The notes beneath the pieces are model-generated. The model had not been told where the DNA came from. It worked only from the letters and a program-made list of their open reading frames with translations, and did not search any database. A program made the position numbers and the translations under genes. Of a DNA stretch of 64,000 bases, positions 60,574 to 64,000 are shown piece after piece. Every line of letters begins with the position of its first letter. Position 1 is the first letter of the stretch. Source of the DNA: an uncultured Clostridia bacterium (GTDB lineage: Bacteria > Bacillota > Clostridia > Christensenellales > Borkfalkiaceae); the NCBI GenBank assembly GCA_937912025.1, contig CALDOZ010000030.1:1-64000 (forward strand), read 5' to 3'.

Positions 60574-61056
60574 TTATTTGAAAGTGTTTTCAATCGGGTC
60601 GTCGTATTCGTAATTGATAAGCCTTACTCCAAGTTCCGCAATACGCTCTACGTCATCAATCTGCTCGTCGGAATACCAAAGTTCAACTCGTATGATAGGA
60701 GTCCTATCAGCACCTTCGGGATCGCCCATAAAATACTCGGGATACATAAGAAGGCTAATAAAAATCTTTCCACCATCATCGGTATTGCATATAGGAATGA
60801 TTCCGCCGTCTTGTATGTCGCCTTCGTAGCTTTCCTTCCAATTCGCGTAAGGATTTGCGTTGATGTCCCACCAATTGACGCCGTCGTATTCACACACGTA
60901 CACGCCTGATACTGTTTTATTCTCTCCATTATGCTCGTAGTTTACAGTAATATTAAATCTACCTTCCTTTACTTCAGGGCGCGGTACGTTAGCGCCACAA
61001 CCCGTAATGCCAATTGAGAGCAACAATGCAATTATTACAATAAATATTTTTTTCAT
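60574..61056 (-). CDS. Lipoprotein, tandem paralog 1
   Basis: A 160-residue exported protein with lipobox ITGC (Cys20). The mature part shares EGRFNxTxNYExxGxxKTVSGVxVCxY, TDDGGxIxxSL and a late IxYxYDxPIxNxF with the next gene upstream. No known enzyme motif. Confidence 0.78.
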   Translation of the reverse strand: MKKIFIVIIALLLSIGITGCGANVPRPEVKEGRFNITVNYEHNGENKTVSGVYVCEYDGVNWWDINANPYANWKESYEGDIQDGGIIPICNTDDGGKIFISLLMYPEYFMGDPEGADRTPIIRVELWYSDEQIDDVERIAELGVRLINYEYDDPIENTFK

Positions 61057-61100
61057 TTTTGAATCCTCATTTTAAAAAATCAAAGAAAAGCCAATAAACA

Positions 61101-61619
61101 TCATTTTCCAAAAGAGTTTTTAATAGGCTTATCATAATGATAGTCGATAATCTTTAAGCCGTAAATTCCTTGTATCACTTCAGGGTCGTCAGACGTTTCA
61201 CAGGATAGATTATCCTCAGAAGAATACGCTATATACAAAGAAGGCTCAATTACCGAATCGGCAAAATCAGGCTCGCCCATAAAGTGAGCAGCAAAAACTC
61301 CTAAACTTAATAATATTTCACCGCCATCATCGGTCTCGCCTACACGTACCGTGGCAAAAAAGGTATCGTGTAAATTCTCAACACCCTCGACGGAACCCTC
61401 CCAGTCTCTTGTGAAGTCTCCCCCCTCAAGAGAGAAGGAACGTCCCGCATATTTGCATACGAAAACACCGGATACAGTTTTAACGTCTCCCCACTCCTCG
61501 TAGTTGATAGTGAAATTAAATCTTCCCTCTTTAATCTTAGGCGCAGGCTCAATTTCGCAACCTGTCAATGAAGTGAAAAGTAAAACAACAAGTGCAAAAA
61601 TGCAGAATAATTTTTTCAC
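61101..61619 (-). CDS. Lipoprotein, tandem paralog 2
   Basis: A 172-residue lipoprotein with lipobox LTGC (Cys21) and the same framework as its neighbour, including EGRFNFTINYEEWGDVKTVS and ETDDGGEILLSLGVF. The pair arose by tandem duplication. Function unknown. Confidence 0.78.
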   Translation of the reverse strand: MKKLFCIFALVVLLFTSLTGCEIEPAPKIKEGRFNFTINYEEWGDVKTVSGVFVCKYAGRSFSLEGGDFTRDWEGSVEGVENLHDTFFATVRVGETDDGGEILLSLGVFAAHFMGEPDFADSVIEPSLYIAYSSEDNLSCETSDDPEVIQGIYGLKIIDYHYDKPIKNSFGK

Positions 61620-61645
61620 AATATGTTCTCCTTTAATTTATAATC

Positions 61646-61933
61646 TTAATTAGAAAACGATATAACAAAAGCGATGGCTATAACGATATATGTAACAAAA
61701 AAAACTATTAGCGGGATTAGCATAGACAAAGCAATGCCTAGCATAATCTTTCGCTTTGCTATTTCGTCTTTCGCTTTGGTAAACAAAATTATCATCCACG
61801 TCAACATTGCCAAGGTAGCAACAACGGCTATCGCTATTGGGATGTATAGCGAACTATTAAACAATCCCATCATAAATAAAACGTCAACGAACAATTCTAC
61901 TGCAAGCAGAATAAAGTAAAGTATCTTTTTCAT
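61646..61933 (-). CDS. Small membrane protein
   Basis: A 95-residue protein with three hydrophobic stretches (about 4-25, 30-50 and 66-92). The start at ATG 61933 is preferred over an in-frame GTG at 61942 because GGAG lies 8 bases before it. Function unknown. Confidence 0.6.
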   Translation of the reverse strand: MKKILYFILLAVELFVDVLFMMGLFNSSLYIPIAIAVVATLAMLTWMIILFTKAKDEIAKRKIMLGIALSMLIPLIVFFVTYIVIAIAFVISFSN

Positions 61934-62096
61934 TTCTTTCACTCCATAGAATGTATTTTTCTGTACTTAATTCTCCAAATAACGAATGGGATATAGGTTG
62001 CAATTGGTAACAAAGCACCTATAATACTGTACTCGAATTGGATTAGTATGTTGTAAATTCCGTGTGGTCAGAGATAGAGGCAAAAGGTTATTTTTT

Positions 62097-62540
62097 TCAA
62101 GCAACCGTCTTTCTCACCGCAATGGCAAATCTGATGTACTCAACAAATACGGCAACCTCTACAGCGATGCTGCAAAACGCTGAAATATTTTTGAATTCAA
62201 AGCCATCATGGATAAAGCCGACGCCCTGTTCGATCAGAGACAAAGAAGCGAAAGCCAAAAGAATGATTGCCCAAACGATATGACCCTTGGACGAGTTTGG
62301 TTTTTTCGCAATTCGCAAGCCTTTGATTCCTATGTAGATGTTAGGCAACGTAAGCAACAAAGAAACTGCAAAAACGAAGATCTTTGTAATATGCAAAATA
62401 TTCTCGGGTGAGCCCTCAGGAATTGCAGCGTTGTTGAGGTCACCATACAACAGCTCGGATACAATCTGAAGCAAGGAAAAAAACGCCAAAGCAAGCACTG
62501 CGATTGAAGATAATTTCAAATATTTTCTAGTTTGTTCCAT
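62097..62540 (-). CDS. Four-helix membrane protein
   Basis: A 147-residue protein with four predicted helices and short loops. No recognised motif. AGGAG precedes the ATG. Probably the first gene of the small-protein/lipoprotein cluster downstream. Confidence 0.6.
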   Translation of the reverse strand: MEQTRKYLKLSSIAVLALAFFSLLQIVSELLYGDLNNAAIPEGSPENILHITKIFVFAVSLLLTLPNIYIGIKGLRIAKKPNSSKGHIVWAIILLAFASLSLIEQGVGFIHDGFEFKNISAFCSIAVEVAVFVEYIRFAIAVRKTVA

Positions 62541-62615
62541 GTTTTTTCTCCTAAAAAAATTTTTGTGCCATAATCATAGCATGTGGGGCGTTACAAAAGT
62601 GTTACAAAAAATAAA

Positions 62616-62640
62616 AAAAACGGTTATAAAAACCGTTTTT
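62616..62640. terminator. Terminator of the two-component operon
   Basis: AAAAACGGTT / AACCGTTTTT with a 5-base loop, T-runs on both strands, 18 bases past the response-regulator stop. Confidence 0.88.
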
Positions 62641-62658
62641 TAATAATTCGTTATCACG

Positions 62659-63432
62659 CTATTTAAATTGTAGATAAGCACAAGTTTCGTTTGCCCAACT
62701 AAATTGTGTCATATACTCACCCAAAAACTCTGGTTTGCCCGTTTCTAAATAACTAAAATAATCACATTTAATTAAACTTGTATCAACGCGATAAAACGGG
62801 GTTTCGTGACAAAACGCAGCGTCAGCACCCACCGTTTTTAAGGTGTTTTTTAAGTCCATTATAAGTTGACGAAGATATGCGGTATTTTTTACGTCGTCAG
62901 TATCGTCGGGGAATAGCACAGCGCATATTTGTTTTGCCGTCATACCTGCGCCCTTTCTATCAACTAAAAAGGCAAATAATTCTTTTGTTCTTGAACGTTT
63001 AAAAGATAACACCTCTCCTTTAACGTAAATTTCAAAATTGCCAAAGCATTTGACTTCTAATAATTTTTCTTTTTTTCTAACACCTTTAATATTATCAATT
63101 TCGTTTTGTACGTCTTCTGCCGAAATTGGTTTCATTAAATAACCCGATGCGTGAAGTTTAAAAGCTGGTATAGCGTATTCTTCATACCCCGTACAAAACA
63201 CAATTTTACTATTTGGGCGAAGGTTAAGAATCTTTTCAGCAAGAGTAATACCACCCATACCACGCATATTTATATCTAAAAATGCAACGTCTATAGGGTT
63301 TTCTTCTACGTAGTTAAGCGCTTTTTCTGGGTTTGAAAATTTTACAACTTCTTTAACGTCGGGCGATGCGCTAATAGCCCTAACAAGCGCACGAAGCATC
63401 AATTCTTCATCGTCAACTGCTATTACTATCAT
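62659..63432 (-). CDS. Response regulator with SARP-like DNA-binding domain
   Basis: A 257-residue protein. The receiver domain has VDDEE, phospho-acceptor D53 in FLDINMRG and K101 in LMKPIS. It is followed by a winged-helix/SARP-type domain (EVKCFGNFEIYVKGEVLSFK; CAVLFPDDTDDVKNTAYLRQ) rather than the LytTR domain usual with this kinase type. It overlaps the histidine kinase gene by 4 bases (ATGA-type). Confidence 0.9.
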   Translation of the reverse strand: MIVIAVDDEELMLRALVRAISASPDVKEVVKFSNPEKALNYVEENPIDVAFLDINMRGMGGITLAEKILNLRPNSKIVFCTGYEEYAIPAFKLHASGYLMKPISAEDVQNEIDNIKGVRKKEKLLEVKCFGNFEIYVKGEVLSFKRSRTKELFAFLVDRKGAGMTAKQICAVLFPDDTDDVKNTAYLRQLIMDLKNTLKTVGADAAFCHETPFYRVDTSLIKCDYFSYLETGKPEFLGEYMTQFSWANETCAYLQFK

Positions 63433-64000
63433 TTTTCGTCCCCCTTAGGAATAGTTATCAAAACTTTAGTGCCAACGCCTATTTTGCTTTCAATTTCTAA
63501 AGTTCCGTTTACCATTGCTTTTAGTCTTCCGCGAATATTTCTTATACCAACGTGTTTTCCTTCATCAAGCAAAACGTTTGTGTCAAAACCAACACCGTCA
63601 TCTTCAACCGTAACGCAGTAGTTATCGTCTGTTTCGTAAGATACAACCTTTATAGTTCCACCTTTTGAAAGTTTCATAAGTCCGTGCTTAATAGCATTTT
63701 CAACGATAGGTTGAATTGTAAGTGCAGGGACACGAAAATCGTTCGAGTTCATTTCAAACGAGAAAGTCATATCGGGGAAGCGTACGTTCTCAATATTTAT
63801 GTAGTGGCGTACGTGCTCCATTTCTTGCGACATTAGGATTGGTTTTGGGTTGTCAAGTTCGCCAAAGTTACCCCTTAAATATTTTGCAAAGTTATGAACT
63901 AATTCGCCTGCTTTATGTGGGTCTAATTCACAAAGTTGTTCAATGCTACCAAGCGTGTTATAGATAAAATGTGGGCGAATTTGACTCATCATTGTAGAAA
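63429..64000 (-). CDS. LytS/YehU-type sensor histidine kinase, C-terminal part
   Basis: Partial: the frame stays open to the window edge. The His_kinase motif QIRPHFIYNTLGSIEQLCEL (phospho-His in PHFIYN) is followed by a HATPase domain with QPIVENAIKHGL, VEDDGVGFD and GIRNIRGRL. The sensor part lies beyond the window. Cognate response regulator downstream. Confidence 0.9.
   Translation of the reverse strand, partial: STMMSQIRPHFIYNTLGSIEQLCELDPHKAGELVHNFAKYLRGNFGELDNPKPILMSQEMEHVRHYINIENVRFPDMTFSFEMNSNDFRVPALTIQPIVENAIKHGLMKLSKGGTIKVVSYETDDNYCVTVEDDGVGFDTNVLLDEGKHVGIRNIRGRLKAMVNGTLEIESKIGVGTKVLITIPKGDEK

Noticed and set aside
1..64000. Insertion sequences or transposase genes
   Set aside because: No transposase motif was seen in any intact frame of the window.

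Overview
The window reads as chromosome from an AT-rich, anaerobic, Gram-positive-type bacterium of the Clostridia. This is inferred from a group B [FeFe] hydrogenase, an oxygen-sensitive NrdD/NrdG ribonucleotide reductase, strong AGGAGG-type ribosome binding sites, lipoproteins with Gram-positive lipoboxes, SpoIIE/STAS partner-switching proteins and several BspA-type leucine-rich-repeat proteins. Gut Clostridia often carry this mix. No rRNA or marker gene here fixes the genus. Most genes lie on the minus strand.

Layout. 1-13.7 kb: hydrogenase and DeoR regulator with back-to-back promoters; three tandem paralogous leucine-rich-repeat proteins without signal peptides; MATE exporter; cardiolipin synthase; aldo/keto reductase. 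13.9-22.3 kb: a defence-like island beside tRNA-Leu(TAA). It holds an AlbA_2/Schlafen-type protein, a Dam-type adenine methylase, a HerA translocase and a NurA-like nuclease in one operon. Next to it are a tail fragment of a cytosine-5 methyltransferase, a PD-(D/E)XK-DUF2075 nuclease/helicase and an XRE repressor under a palindromic operator. 22.4-24.1 kb: CoA-disulfide reductase with a rhodanese domain. 24.3-33.1 kb: a second accessory segment bounded by two degenerate tRNA pieces, each with integrase-arm-like GGTATAAA repeats but no integrase. Its main operon runs hypothetical-nrdG-nrdD-phosphoesterase-nucleoside kinase-LRR protein-adenine methyltransferase-Smr. 33-44 kb: frameshifted AraC regulator, large secreted protein, CASTOR/POLLUX-like channel, acetyltransferase, esterase, VanW protein and Crp/Fnr regulator. 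43.6-44.25 kb: an intact tRNA-Arg(ACG) flanked by tandem partial copies of its own 5' and 3' ends. 44-48 kb: UshA-like nucleotidase lipoprotein, FMN oxidoreductase, lipoprotein and phosphatase lipoprotein. 48.3-56.4 kb: an operon joining guanine deaminase, a C-tail-anchored protein, a SpoIIE-phosphatase/RsbW-type kinase receptor, STAS proteins, a (p)ppGpp synthetase and a (p)ppGpp hydrolase-type HD protein. 56-64 kb: small membrane proteins, transporters, acetyltransferase, paired lipoproteins and a LytS-type two-component system cut by the window edge.

The two strongest candidates for a little-described system are the guaD/SpoIIE/STAS/alarmone operon, where a membrane stress receptor and stringent-response enzymes are encoded together behind a structured leader, and the AlbA_2-Dam-HerA-NurA operon. 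The tRNA-bounded nrdDG/LRR/methyltransferase operon is a third oddity. All functional links are inferred from sequence motifs and gene order only.
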